From the NCBI GenBank assembly GCA_922989275.2, contig OV277857.1, positions 744,001 through 808,000 on the forward strand: a stretch of DNA of 64,000 nucleotides, written 5' to 3'. The DNA is from Gari tellinella (lineage: Eukaryota; Mollusca; Bivalvia; Cardiida; Psammobiidae). Numbering within the stretch: position 1 is the first letter of the stretch; each line of letters begins with the position of its first letter. Shown piece by piece: positions 21,801 to 28,310 of this stretch. The notes below the pieces were generated by a model. The model did not search any database. It was not told the DNA's origin and worked only from the letters and a program-made list of their open reading frames with translations. Both the position numbers and the translations under genes were made by a program.

Positions 21801-23307
21801 ATAAAATACATCTGATAACCCGTCCAGTGTGTCGTTTGGATTTCGCATAAAAAATGGCGTCGCTATTTTGAAATCAAAAGTGACCAGAAATAGACCTATG
21901 ACCGGACTTTTTGTTTTAATAATTTGTCAGCATGTTTCAAACACGTAATTCTCTAAATACGTATTGAATTCTTATAAAAACAAAAATTGATAGAAAAAAT
22001 AGCGATTTTATTAGGCACAGAGACGGGAAATCCCACAATCTATTTTAAACCGCGTAATCGTCATATTCGCGATGCGGGTGAACCAGGCGCTTTACGTATT
22101 AAGAATAATAAGAATTGTCAAGCGCCTGACAGACACTATAAGGAAAATGAAAACAAATCCAAACTGACGCGTCGGACTTTGACGTTTAACTTGTATTTTG
22201 TTGTTTGTTAATAAAACTGGTCTTCTTACATCCGATTTCGGCATTATCTGCAACATAAATCTGTACGTGCATGCACGTTCAGGGCATTGATTTTATGCGT
22301 GATTTTTTGAAATTATACGTGAATCACGTACATCTGTACGTGAATGGGAACTCTGTGGTTCACCCAATTACCGGTGATCGAAGGATTCTTCGGACTATTT
22401 CTTATCAAATAATATGTTTTTTTATGGTTTTATATGGAGGAAAAATATTTTTTCTTCTGGAATTCATTAAAAATGCACAATTTCCCTCAGAAAAGACATT
22501 TTTTGCTTTATACACATTAGTCTTGAGTAGCAGCCGAAAGATAGACGGAAGCTAAGATCTGACACATGCGCGTAGCGGCGCTATTCGGAATACTCGGAAA
22601 TCACCGGTAATAGGACGTCCACGATAAATGGGTCAAAAGCGATACTATTTTTACCATATTGCCAGGTCCCTTCTTTGAATTGGGAACGGGTCCTGTTCTA
22701 ATTGGGAACGGGTCCTTTCGGCAAAATACCTGAATATCCCCCGCTTGTATTTACATCCCCCGCCTGTGGTTCATTCTGTCTATATAACTATACGGAATGA
22801 ACCACATCACGTGACATGCGGGGGATATTCCGGTATTTTGCATTCCTTTCCCGGGTACCGTCCAAAGAAGGAAAAAAAAACGCTGTCAACAGAGTTCAAA
22901 TCCTTCAATTTACAAAGAGGGATGCCTTGATTTCATGAGTTAGGAGTCATTGCCTTGAAAATGTAAATGAAACACGGACTGTGACAACCAAAAAATCAGA
23001 CAGGATACACCACTCAGCACTGTGAAGCACAAGACGCGAAGAAGAGCTGCCTTTACGGCAGTAAGGGGTGCTTCGTGCAGAATCAACATTAGACGAAAAT
23101 TCAATGCCGGGGGGGGGGGGGCGATACCTGGTTTGAGGTCTTGCTGCACCATGACAGGCAACTGCATGTTGCTGACAGGTGTGAACTAGGTTTGTATTCG
23201 TTCTTCACTGAGTTCGTTGTTGTTTCCCACACTTTAAGAACGCCGTCGAGGCTAGCATGCACAGCTAAATCTCCATCAGGAGAGTACACAAATGGTGAAG
23301 CTTCCAT
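779..23307 (-). CDS. WDR43: WDR43/UTP5 homologue, 12 coding exons, C-terminus beyond left edge
   Basis: Joined exons (transcript order): 23307-23128, 19633-19490, 18361-18240, 17572-17455, 16867-16740, 15962-15863, 14867-14803, 5297-5126, 4015-3929, 3172-3056, 2045-1908, 897-779. They give 496 residues plus two bases of the next codon, in frame throughout with GT/AG introns. WDR43 (yeast Utp5) is a nucleolar WD-repeat protein of the t-UTP/small-subunit processome needed for pre-rRNA transcription and 18S processing; this role is family knowledge. Visible signatures: WD-type blades (DGVLKVWE, residues about 21-28; HADRVNDISW with SSDQYICEWE, 112-141; LLSAGRSIKLWAL; FTGHATEVF), a basic PRRKRRK patch at 63-69, a second RRKRK patch near 402, and the start of the Utp12-type C-terminal domain in the last two exons (ERLNAISL; LIKKTVQKLPLQMIIPLVQEL). 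Human WDR43 is about 677 residues, so the acidic tail and part of the Utp12 domain are missing only because the window ends. The start is chosen because the exon opens a blade at once, as in other WDR43 proteins. Confidence 0.95.
958..1224. repeat. TTAA-bounded palindromic MITE, family A (type description)
   Basis: Family consensus as seen in this window: TTAA, then CCCATTACCCCATA (or CCCTTTACCCCATA), about 60 bases, a long perfect inverted repeat (AGCAGGTTGAAAGTAAAGC.. through GCCTTAAGGC at the centre), about 100 bases, then TATGGGGTAATGGG and TTAA. Length about 255-265. TTAA target duplication and termini starting with CCC are hallmarks of piggyBac-type transposons. No ORF. This copy is complete, in WDR43 intron 11. 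Confidence 0.85.
1296..1541. repeat. TTAA MITE family A, opposite orientation
   Basis: Starts TTAATCCTTTAC and ends GGAGTAATGGGTTA; central palindrome around GTGCCTAAGGCAC. Only about 70 bases from the preceding copy. Confidence 0.75.
1702..1908. repeat. hAT-like palindromic MITE with target duplication
   Basis: Element 1710-1901 starts CAGGGCTCCAGATAAGG and ends in the degraded inverse TTATCTGGACGCC, with a central inverted repeat ACTCATTAGAATTGTCTC/GAGACGATTCTAATGAGT. ACTTACA occurs on both sides (1703-1709 and 1902-1908). The right copy is the WDR43 exon 11 donor on the minus strand. Termini CAGGG and a 7-8 base duplication suggest a hAT-type element. Confidence 0.8.
1908..2045 (-). CDS. 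WDR43: WDR43 exon 11 (residues 412-457)
   Basis: Codes MTMGERLNAISLNG and SLVTMLIQGLQSQDSQILD, the entry to the Utp12-type domain (family EERLGAMDI, VLLTQGLESNDFEML). Donor GAT|GTAAGTA lies inside the target-site duplication of a hAT-like MITE (see findings). Confidence 0.95.
2100..2330. repeat. Palindromic element, relative of 16464-16712
   Basis: GACCTGTCTTACGAAAAGTT and the inverse TTTCGTAAGACGGACC bound a hairpin-forming segment in WDR43 intron 10, about 55 bases from the exon 11 acceptor. Confidence 0.6.
2459..2651. repeat. hAT-like MITE
   Basis: Termini AAGGCTCCAGATAAGAGG and CTAATCTGGAGCTCTG with the same central ATTAGAATTGTC/GACAATTCTAAT inverted repeat as the copy at 1710. Confidence 0.8.
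2755..2970. repeat. Degraded TTAA MITE family A
   Basis: Recognised by the AAGCAGGCTGAAAGTAAAG arm, the palindromic GTGCCTTAAGGAACA centre and the CAGAAACAGGCTATG flank. Terminal TTAA motifs are lost. Confidence 0.6.
3056..3172 (-). CDS. WDR43: WDR43 exon 10 (residues 373-411)
   Basis: Codes VKTPMVSKDLNVLVPSF (family VRTPVMNSEAKVLVPG), then a Pro/Thr-rich linker and the basic cluster SRRKRKASVGE, a likely nuclear localisation signal. Acceptor TGATCTCAG, donor GAA|GTGAGT. Confidence 0.93.
3190..3655. repeat. Tc1/mariner-like MITE interrupted by a TTAA MITE
   Basis: Flanks (ACAGTAAGAGCTCTTTATTA on the left; CTTGCTTTAAACTGTTAC and ATTATAGAAAGGCTATACC on the right) are the two halves of the element seen whole at 42165-42322 and 56723-56916. 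The family A copy sits between them at a TTAA. Confidence 0.7.
3260..3512. repeat. TTAA MITE family A, complete, nested
   Basis: TTAACCCATTACCCCATAGC to GGGGTAATGGGTTAA with the long central palindrome; inserted in the Tc1-like element described above. Confidence 0.85.
3929..4015 (-). CDS. WDR43: WDR43 exon 9 (residues 344-372)
   Basis: Codes SYSSTEAEMCLIRQDPLKTV and then VKKDSNVTK, matching family REPHMCLVRD. Acceptor ATTTATTTCAG, donor AAG|GTAAGT. 87 bases, phase 0 at both ends. Confidence 0.92.
4086..4255. repeat. Tc1/mariner-like MITE
   Basis: Flanked by TA on each side. Termini CAGTCGAACTTCGATATCTC and its inverse GAGATATCTAAGTTCGACTG. An inner inverted repeat TTTCAAAGT/ACTTTGAAA forms a full hairpin. 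CAGT ends and a TA target are typical of Tc1/mariner. In WDR43 intron 8. Confidence 0.85.
4782..5115. repeat. TTAA MITE family A: one complete, one partial copy joined
   Basis: 4782-4999 runs TTAACCCATTACCCC to GGGGTAATGGGTTAA with a deletion in the palindrome; 4999-5115 is a second half-copy (GCACCTTAAGGTGC centre) ending GGAGTAAAGGATTAA. The second copy ends 11 bases from the WDR43 exon 8 donor. Confidence 0.75.
5126..5297 (-). CDS. WDR43: WDR43 exon 8 (residues 286-343)
   Basis: Codes KKPLKPKCVIQIAS, then PRPIQILSAYICNQDRHQLV and LKPTFEKV. These match the family segments KKPLTSNCTIQIAT, PIPILAAGF and QPTIERV. Acceptor ATTTTACAG, donor GTG|GTAAGA. Confidence 0.95.
5444..5703. repeat. TTAA MITE family A
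   Basis: TTAACCCTTTACCCCATAGC to TATGGGGTAATGGGGTAA; the right TTAA has mutated. Central GTGCCTTAAGGCAC palindrome intact. Confidence 0.8.
6126..6322. repeat. TTAA MITE family A, internally deleted
   Basis: Begins TTAACCCATTACTCCATAG; half of the central palindrome is missing; ends GGAGTAAAGGGTAA. Confidence 0.7.
6623..6857. repeat. TTAA MITE family A
   Basis: TTTTACCCATTACTGCAAAG to GGAGTAAAGGATAA with the palindrome centred on GTGCCTTAAAGGAC. Both terminal TTAA sites have decayed. Confidence 0.7.
7338..7690. repeat. Two-copy 167-bp tandem repeat
   Basis: CTAAGTCCATCAA.GGCCATAA begins at 7341 and 7508, and each copy ends GGTTGCACAAAAAACCTTAA. The run closes with CAACGCCGCCAACGCCAGGG. No coding potential seen. 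Confidence 0.75.
7805..7975. repeat. 55-bp tandem repeat, left block
   Basis: About three copies of CTCTATACTAATCAAAGCTA followed by CGTCAACATAACCTTTATCT and GACAGCTAGGTCAAG. Same unit as 9755-9945. Confidence 0.8.
7976..9754. other. 1.8-kb unassigned insert between two 55-bp repeat blocks
   Basis: Interrupts the 55-bp array. It has CTCCCGATCTC/GGGAGATCG-like inverted phrases near 8070-8140, a degraded family A MITE (about 9155-9365) and CGCGAAAAAA direct repeats near 9535-9560. ORFs are short and I recognise no protein. AACATAA stands on both sides and could be a target duplication. Confidence 0.45.
9755..9945. repeat. 55-bp tandem repeat, right block
   Basis: Three to four copies of the same unit as 7805-7975, grading into the higher-order array that follows. 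Confidence 0.8.
9946..14395. repeat. Higher-order minisatellite, ten units of 366-708 bp
   Basis: A nearly invariant head of about 190 bases (CACTGTGGCCATCTGGCAGC to CAAGTGGTCAGTCCAGGGAT) starts at 9997, 10363, 11071, 11470, 11899, 12366, 12867, 13334, 13759 and 14125. Each head is followed by a variable number of 25-30 bp monomers (ACCAATTTAACAAACAAGA plus a short variable tail) and a closing segment ending CTACGTCAACATAACC. Units 11899 and 12867 are almost identical (467 bp each); units 9997 and 13759 are both 366 bp and nearly the same. ORFs across it are a by-product of the repeat. In WDR43 intron 7. Confidence 0.9.
14404..14621. repeat. Palindromic element with 52-53 bp inverted arms
   Basis: Left arm 14404-14456 (GAAGCTAATTGAAGAAG.. 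to ..ACCATTGTTTT) matches the inverse of 14570-14621 with a single extra base. The 113-base core is itself partly palindromic. No ORF. Confidence 0.85.
14803..14867 (-). CDS. WDR43: WDR43 exon 7 (residues 265-285)
   Basis: A short 65-base exon coding PIALVVVTKCGKALIYEHTL, matching family [20 protein letters not shown]. Acceptor TTGTTTCAG, donor TGG|GTGAGT. It is followed by a 9.5-kb intron filled with tandem repeats. Confidence 0.94.
15180..15412. repeat. MITE family C stem-loop copy
   Basis: Centre CAGATGCTGCATTAGGCAGTGTCTG with arms GACAGTTTGAATCAAGATC and GATCTGGATTCAAGCTGTTT. Same layout as 51451-51664, termini decayed. Confidence 0.6.
15863..15962 (-). CDS. WDR43: WDR43 exon 6 (residues 231-264)
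   Basis: Codes WQINTSSQDKNALASFSL then LDEPVSMHVSSYDRHS. The DEPV motif matches the family segment TVTDEPVYIDL. Acceptor TCTTTTCCAG, donor TCT|GTAAGT. Confidence 0.94.
16268..16463. repeat. hAT-like MITE, degraded
   Basis: CAAGGCTCCACATTATAGG to TTGTATCTGGAGCC with the ACTCATTAGGTTTGTCTTAG central arm. Internal deletions. Confidence 0.65.
16464..16712. repeat. Palindromic element with CATAAAGCTTCGTAAGAC end
   Basis: Left TTTCATAAAGCTTCGTAAGA and right inverse TTGTCGTACGAAGTTTTATT bracket an inner inverted repeat around TTGTCTTTTCAAGACAA. A diverged relative is at 2100-2330 (GTCTTACGAAAAGTTGTAC to GTACGTTTCGTAAGACGGAC). Confidence 0.6.
16740..16867 (-). CDS. WDR43: WDR43 exon 5 (residues 189-230)
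   Basis: Codes VFTGHATEVFRLLH and NSYFLSAALNDRHVNAW, the blade that in human WDR43 reads FTGHATPVSSL and YFLSGAVHDRLLNVW. Acceptor TTTTGCAG, donor ATG|GTTAGT. Two bases carry over. Confidence 0.95.
16906..17157. repeat. TTAA MITE family A, complete
   Basis: TTAACCCTTTCCCCCATAG to CAGGTAAAGGGTTAA; centre GCGCCTTAAGGCA. In WDR43 intron 4. Confidence 0.8.
17455..17572 (-). CDS. WDR43: WDR43 exon 4 (residues 149-188)
   Basis: Codes KWKGDKGPVHSI then LLSAGRSIKLWALATKQV, a WD blade ending in KLW. Acceptor CTCTTGCAG, donor AAG|GTAAAA. A Tc1-like element starts about 40 bases upstream of the acceptor on the transcript side. Confidence 0.95.
17612..17801. repeat. Tc1/mariner-like MITE, left end decayed
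   Basis: Right end CGAGTTCGAGATATTGAAGT then TCGACTGTA matches 4086-4255. A duplicated AGCCACGTTTTAACTTTTTA lies inside. Confidence 0.7.
17862..17924. repeat. TTAA MITE family A, right-end fragment
   Basis: TTTCAACATATTTTAAGTGG to CGGGTTAA; only one flank remains. Confidence 0.55.
18240..18361 (-). CDS. WDR43: WDR43 exon 3 (residues 109-148)
   Basis: A complete WD blade: GHADRVNDISW then LYTCSSDQYICEWE. Acceptor TTTGTAG, donor AAAA|GTAAGT. Leaves two bases of codon 149. Confidence 0.94.
18521..18590. repeat. MITE family B stem-loop centre
   Basis: CAAACAGTGTAGATCC and its inverse around GGGCTCCTATTATAGGAGCC; near-perfect 33-base arms. Confidence 0.75.
18925..19000. repeat. MITE family C stem-loop centre
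   Basis: GCAAACAGCTTGAATCAAGA to GATTCAAGCTGTTTG, with centre GACCCCGCGTAAGGCAGCGTC. Confidence 0.7.
19264..19440. repeat. SINE 3'-body fragment
   Basis: ATGTATCAGTGCTATACACTG and CTTCAAATCGAGGTC resemble the body of the SINE at 63343-63619 (GATGTATCAGTGCTTTACACT). The tRNA-like head is absent. Confidence 0.5.
19490..19633 (-). CDS. WDR43: WDR43 exon 2 (residues 61-108)
   Basis: Contains the basic patch PRRKRRKSGGG and then LNLVAMGTVSGGILLYSV, which matches the WDR43 segment LLALGT..GSILLYS. Acceptor TTCTGTTAG-type is read on the minus strand as CTAACAG; donor CTG|GTAAGG. Phase 0 at both ends. Confidence 0.94.
19742..19880. repeat. TTAA MITE family A, right half
   Basis: GGTAGCTTAAAGCAGGCTGG through GCGCCTTCAGGC to GGCTATGGGGTAAAGG. 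It lies 110 bases upstream of the WDR43 exon 2 acceptor on the transcript. Confidence 0.7.
19881..22655. other. WDR43 intron 1, no recognised feature
   Basis: Holds a GGGGGTCA-rich stretch near 20030-20095 and moderately CpG-rich sequence. A 39-codon plus-strand ORF at 20686-20805 has a good start context (MATGSGDKRYYGSLNHF) but no recognised homology and no splice site. Nothing else found. Confidence 0.4.
22660..22876. repeat. Palindromic element with 24-base inner arms
   Basis: GCAAAATACCTGAATATCCC plus CCGC (22721-22744) matches the inverse of 22818-22841 at 23 of 24 bases. GTGGTTCATTCTGT and ACGGAATGAACCAC pair inside; CCTTCTTTG and CAAAGAAGG pair outside. Confidence 0.8.
23128..23307 (-). 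CDS. WDR43: WDR43 exon 1 (residues 1-60)
   Basis: Opens with MEASPFVYSPDGDLAVHASL and carries the first WD blade (LKVWE), then the conserved HLSATCSCLSW stretch. The donor CAG|GTATCG is followed at once by a 13-base C run on the coding strand. Ends in phase 0. Confidence 0.95.
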
Positions 23308-23327
23308 TTTCTACACGTGGGACTTTA

Positions 23328-23341
23328 TACGCATGCGCGGG
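23328..23341. promoter_or_regulatory. NRF1-like site upstream of WDR43
   Basis: ACGCATGCGCGG sits 23-32 bases upstream of the WDR43 start codon and fits the palindromic NRF1 consensus (YGCGCAYGCGCR) with one mismatch. A CACGTG E-box lies 5-10 bases upstream of the ATG (around 23313-23318). Short CpG-rich TATA-less promoters of this kind are common for ribosome-biogenesis genes. Use as a promoter is inferred. Confidence 0.5.
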
Positions 23342-23858
23342 TTAAATGGCGATTCCGTTGGTGTAGGCTAAAACGTCGGCAAGGTAAACGCGCATGAGCT
23401 GTATCGCGTCAATTATTTACCCTCGCCCATTTCAAAAGGGAAGTAACCAATGTGTTTACGGAAAAACAAGACTTTTTTGAGTAGGTCCTAAATAATTAGT
23501 TCTGTATAGTCAGTTTTAAACCTTTTAACATATCTTTGAAGAAGGAAACATTGCCGTATTGAAAGTTTATTTTCTACATGGTAATCAATGACTCGATATT
23601 TCACAAATACTGTATTGCCAATATTGTAATCACTGACATCACTCATCAGCTGACTGCTCGTAAGAAACTTACCTTTAAAATTAAACGGAACCTCTGAAAC
23701 ACCTAGATCTGTAGACAGACAAGGTAAATATCTGTAAAATTCATCCTTTTTATTCTGTTCTTTTTTGTGTCTACTGTATGTCTATACTGTATCGTACGAA
23801 ACTGGTTTTTGGTTAAAAGCCCTGAAGTGTAACAGACATGTTAAACCATCTAAAATAG

Positions 23859-26375
23859 GAAAGTCTTTCATCCAGAAGAACAAAACAACAACTGACGATG
23901 TTCTACAAGATAATAAACAACTTGGTCGACATACAATGTAGATGCAAACATATTTTACACCGTCGTCAACGCAGACTAGGAAAAATCTCGACAGAAACAT
24001 CAAACCATTTTTCATCCCTCTCCAGCCTTGAAACAACTTCTGGGTCAATTGAAACAGCTCCATTTCCAATACATACGTCAACTCCAAACAGAAATAAGAA
24101 AAGGAATACTACCAAAAAACAATTCACCCCTTTAAGGGTACTTAACATTAATTGCCAGTCAATTCGAACAAAACAATACCAAATTGAAAACGTTATTGAG
24201 AGCGTTAAGCCTGACGTAATAATAGCAACAGAAACATGGCTGGATCCTAACATAAATAACAGTCAATTTCTCCCGGGACACTTCAATGTCTACAGGAAAG
24301 ACAGGAAAGACCGTAAGGGCGGAGGAGTACTTATTGCCATCCATGAGAAATATTTGAGCTCAGAACTGCCAGAACTAGACACAGATGCTGAGATAATCTG
24401 GGCCCGAATCCAACAAGCTGGAAGCAAGGAGATACGACTCTGCTCATACTATCACCCGAAAACCTCAGATGAACTAACAACCTTTGACGAATCACTAAAT
24501 AGAGCAAGCAACGGACACTCGCAAATACTGATTGGGGGAGACTTCAACCTGCCAGGATGGAACTGGAAAGACAAATGCTTAAAGCCAAAAACACAACATG
24601 CCAAAAATCACTACCAATTAACAGACATTTTGGACGACAATGGTATGACACAAGTAGTCGAAGAAACAACCAGAAACAACGCAACCCTAGATTTATTCAT
24701 CACTAATATGCCAAACAAAATTCAAAAAGTAGAAACAATCCCAGGCATTTCAGACCACGACATCGTGTACCTGGAATATGATGCGGATACCAAACAATGT
24801 AAACAAAAACCAAGAAAAATCAACCTATACAAGAAGGCAAACTGGAAGAGCCTGGCAGAGGAAATGGAACTGTTACAAGGGACTATCAAGTCAAAGGATG
24901 AAAATGGGGCAGACGTTGAACACCTATGGACAACTTTCAAAGATGAACTCCAGGAGAGCATATCAAGACACATTCCGACAAAAATGACCTCGACAAAAGA
25001 CAAACTCCCCTGGGTAACAAAAGAAATCAAAACACTCATTAAAAGAAGGGACAGAGCATATAAAAAGAAGAAAAAATCAAACGACAAACAACACATCAAC
25101 AAATATAAAGAGCTAAAACATTTGGTCCAAAGGAAATCACGACAGGCGTATTGGACATACATCAACAGCATCTTAACTACAGAAGAGGAAAATGAGACAC
25201 GTGGGGCCAGCAAGAAATTTTGGACATATATCAAACACAAGAAAAACGACAAGAGTGGAGTATCACCACTTAAAAAAGATGGACTACTAGAAACTGACCC
25301 TGCAGCAAAGGCCAACATTCTAAACAACCAATTTAAATCAGTTTTTTCAAATTCAGAACCCGTCACAAAACAAGACTTTAAAAATAATAAATACATGGAC
25401 GAAAATCACTACCCACAAGCTGAAGAGATCACCATAACCAAAAATGGAGTTGAGAAGCTGTTGATGGGGCTCAAACCACATAAAGCCGCCGGACCGGACG
25501 AGTTAAAACCCATCGTGTTGAAAGAACTGGCTACGGAAATAGCACCAATTCTTACAACAATATTCAATAAGTCACTGTCGACAGGTGAAATACCAACAGA
25601 CTGGAAAAGAGCCAGGATAACACCCGCATACAAAAAGGGACAGAAATACCTACCAGAAAATTACAGACCCATTTCTTTGACTTGTGTTTGCTGCAAGATC
25701 ATGGAGCATATAATTACAAGCAATATCATGAAACACGCCGAATCCAATAATATTCTATACCCTCTACAACACGGTTTTCGGAGCAAAAGATCATGCGAAA
25801 CTCAACTCTTGGAATGCATAGACGATATTTCACAAAACCTAGATAACGGAAAACAAACCGACCTACTTATTTTAGATTTCTCAAAAGCTTTCGACAAAGT
25901 TTCACACAGCCTACTATTACATAAACTAGATAATTACGGAATCAAAGGGAAAACACTAAAATGGATTCAGGCATTTCTGGCAGATAGAACACAGGTGGTT
26001 GCTGTAGAAGGGGAAGAATCTGATACGGCAAGAGTTGCCTCAGGAGTCCCTCAAGGATCAGTGCTAGGACCCAGCTTATTCCTCTTCTACATCAACGACC
26101 TACCTGATAACCTGAGCTCCACAGTACGTCTGTTTGCCGATGATACAGTCGTATATCTAACTGTTAAAACCACAAAAGATTGCCAAACCCTACAAGAAGA
26201 TCTGGACAAATTAGCAAAGTGGGAAGAAAAGTGGAGGATGGAGTTCCACCCCAACAAATGTTCAGTCCTTTCAATCTCAAAGAAAAAAACGCCCTTACAG
26301 TTTAGTTATCCTCCCATTTTAGATCACAACTCAGAAATACAAACGTTTTTATTGAATCCAAGCGATTTTGAATAG
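23859..26375 (+). mobile_element. Jockey/CR1-type non-LTR retrotransposon, rearranged ends
   Basis: Carries one endonuclease-reverse transcriptase ORF, but the C-terminal region that normally follows the RT thumb is absent after about 26300. Just upstream of the ORF, in the same frame, codons from 23859 read ESLSSRRTKQQLT and run into MFYKIINNLVDI, a motif typical of the extreme C-terminus of CR1/jockey proteins. So the 3' end of one copy appears to lie before the 5' end of another. No poly(A) tail or target duplication was found. It lies 550-590 bases from the WDR43 start. Confidence 0.85.
23898..26375 (+). CDS. Endonuclease-reverse transcriptase ORF of non-LTR element (825 aa)
   Basis: An intact ORF. 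The apurinic-like endonuclease covers residues about 80-295: LNINCQSI, TETWL (E112), GGDFNLPGWNW (D215, N217), NATLDLFITN and GISDHDIVYLEY (D286, H287). The reverse transcriptase covers about 515-800: HKAAGPDELKP, YRPISLTCVCCKIMEHII, LQHGFRSKRSC, motif A LILDFSKAFDKVSH (D660), ASGVPQGSVLGPSLFLFYIN, motif C LFADDTVVY (D748, D749) and WRMEFHPNKCSVLSIS. All catalytic residues seen are present. The tail after KKKTPL (about 800) departs from the family and stops at 825, so the terminal helical domain is lost. Residues 1-20 look like a foreign C-terminal fragment and the natural start is probably downstream. Base composition is A-rich and unlike the host exons. The copy is probably inactive for lack of its C-terminus, though recently open. 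Confidence 0.9.
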   Translation: MFYKIINNLVDIQCRCKHILHRRQRRLGKISTETSNHFSSLSSLETTSGSIETAPFPIHTSTPNRNKKRNTTKKQFTPLRVLNINCQSIRTKQYQIENVIESVKPDVIIATETWLDPNINNSQFLPGHFNVYRKDRKDRKGGGVLIAIHEKYLSSELPELDTDAEIIWARIQQAGSKEIRLCSYYHPKTSDELTTFDESLNRASNGHSQILIGGDFNLPGWNWKDKCLKPKTQHAKNHYQLTDILDDNGMTQVVEETTRNNATLDLFITNMPNKIQKVETIPGISDHDIVYLEYDADTKQCKQKPRKINLYKKANWKSLAEEMELLQGTIKSKDENGADVEHLWTTFKDELQESISRHIPTKMTSTKDKLPWVTKEIKTLIKRRDRAYKKKKKSNDKQHINKYKELKHLVQRKSRQAYWTYINSILTTEEENETRGASKKFWTYIKHKKNDKSGVSPLKKDGLLETDPAAKANILNNQFKSVFSNSEPVTKQDFKNNKYMDENHYPQAEEITITKNGVEKLLMGLKPHKAAGPDELKPIVLKELATEIAPILTTIFNKSLSTGEIPTDWKRARITPAYKKGQKYLPENYRPISLTCVCCKIMEHIITSNIMKHAESNNILYPLQHGFRSKRSCETQLLECIDDISQNLDNGKQTDLLILDFSKAFDKVSHSLLLHKLDNYGIKGKTLKWIQAFLADRTQVVAVEGEESDTARVASGVPQGSVLGPSLFLFYINDLPDNLSSTVRLFADDTVVYLTVKTTKDCQTLQEDLDKLAKWEEKWRMEFHPNKCSVLSISKKKTPLQFSYPPILDHNSEIQTFLLNPSDFE

Positions 26376-26399
26376 TAAAAGTTATCAAAACGTCCATTT

Positions 26400-28300
26400 C
26401 TTCCATTATATGCATTCTACTTTCAAGCCATAACAACAACCGACGTCAACGACGTCATATAAGAACGTAGACTACGTGACCTTACGCGTATACTCGATCA
26501 TGTGAAACAATCAACAACAACAACATGAATTATTGTTTAAACATCGGATCATTGAATTGTCGAAAGCCACCGACAACTGTAGAGTCTACTGTAAAATTAT
26601 CGATTTCATTTCTCTCTATAAACGTAGTTTGTGGTCCATTTAAGTTTTAGAGAATTTCTGTAAGAGTAACGTCCCTTTCCCTTGCTTTTAGCCAATCGGG
26701 CGGAAGGATACCGTACCAGACAAGGTTTGCCGCACTGCTATTTATAGTAACAAAATGTGGTCTAGCACCCCTGAAAAGCGAGAACATACCGCATGATCCC
26801 AATTAACATGAACTGTTTTTTACAAATTCACTTTCTTTCCACGTACCATTCCGATATCAATACGTATACTCCACAAATTCCTTCCTTGGACATGACGTGG
26901 AGGTGCAGGGGTGACTGTACAATATATTATATACAATATACAATTTAGTGAGTGGGCGTGACTGTACAAAATACTACAATAAGTTAATTCATACATCTGG
27001 TACTCGCTATCAGCAGTCATAACGTTGTTGAGGCCCCTGATCTGGCATCTTTCAGGGAGGGTTTTGCAACCATGACATTCTTACATTCTGTTTGGCTTTG
27101 ACTGCAAGTACAGGTACCAAGGACAGGAAGAGCTGTGCCGGTTGGGTGAATTCCCAGTGGACGCTACGGGGGATCTACTAAAACCCGTGACGATTACAAA
27201 ATCGAGTTATAGACTGAGCGTGCCACTGTACTAATTAAGCGTACTGGGTCTAAGCGTGTCATTTCAGGACTAAGAGTGCCACATATAAATTATATAGAGG
27301 AATTTTTAATACTGTACCATATAATATGTAATCACATTATATTTTTTATAATAATATATTTAAGAGGTGAAATTGGCACTTAGATGTTAAAAACATGAAG
27401 TAATTTTTAAATGTACAAACTTGGAAATTAAATGTTACATTTAATTACACTTATCCACATTTCTCTCCTTGAAAGAATATATATAATTATATTCAACACT
27501 TTAGATCTAATCCATTCAGTACAGCACACGAATTAAAAGTAAAAGTAGATAAGCATTTGTTTTTTTTCACACCTATAAAAAAAGTCCTATATGTGTTAAA
27601 TGTCATTAGGATCCAAACTTGATCGCAGTTTGGATGCCTGTTAGAACCACAGTGACACTATAACAAACAATAATCCCTATTAAGTGTAATTAACACATCA
27701 TTGTTGACCATCCCATAGATCTACCCCACATAATTTCATAGGTGGCACACTTAGTCTAGAAATGGTACACTTAGGCAGTGGGACACTTGGGTAGTGGCAC
27801 GCTTAGTCTGTCACCCTACAAAATCCATGACGTCCCTTGACTGTTTAAAACTTGGTCATTACCTAAAACCTGTGACTGTCAGTTTTCATCACAGCTTTTT
27901 CATGTATGGTCAATTTCGTCAAGGGTTTTTCAGGATACCCGTGATAACAACCTATTTTTAGTAACACCATTGTGCTATTTTTAGTTGAACTACAGCCGTT
28001 ACCAGGCAACCTCACGGGTTTGAGTATGCACGTTAAAAATCTAGATCTACATGGACAAACAACCATCACAGATTTTCACAAAGTTATACTGAGATGTAAT
28101 ATTCCTAATTTGGAGACATCATGGATATTTCAACAATGAACCTATGGAGTGTTGTCACAGATTTTTCATACAGAATACAAACAAACCTAATAGAAGACAA
28201 ATGCTATGAATTGTGATTAAAAATGACATGTATTTTCATCAATAATTTTATTTCTGTTTGCATGTACATGTTCACTTATCAAATAATGGTGAACTATTTT
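26400..28300. other. Intergenic stretch, nothing recognised
   Basis: AT-rich, with no element boundaries that I can define. ORFs on both strands are short and unlike known families. Confidence 0.35.
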
Positions 28301-28310
28301 CTTGGTTTAT

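Noticed and set aside
24722..25396. 224-codon ORF on the minus strand
   Set aside because: It lies opposite the reverse-transcriptase ORF, is a low-complexity Ser/Phe/Leu shadow of the A-rich plus strand, and has no domain.
26521..26640. Possible second non-LTR ORF start (ATGAATTATTGTTTAAACAT, reading MNYCLNIGSLNCR)
   Set aside because: The NIGSLNCR phrase recalls an endonuclease start, but the frame closes after about 40 codons and no further motif follows.
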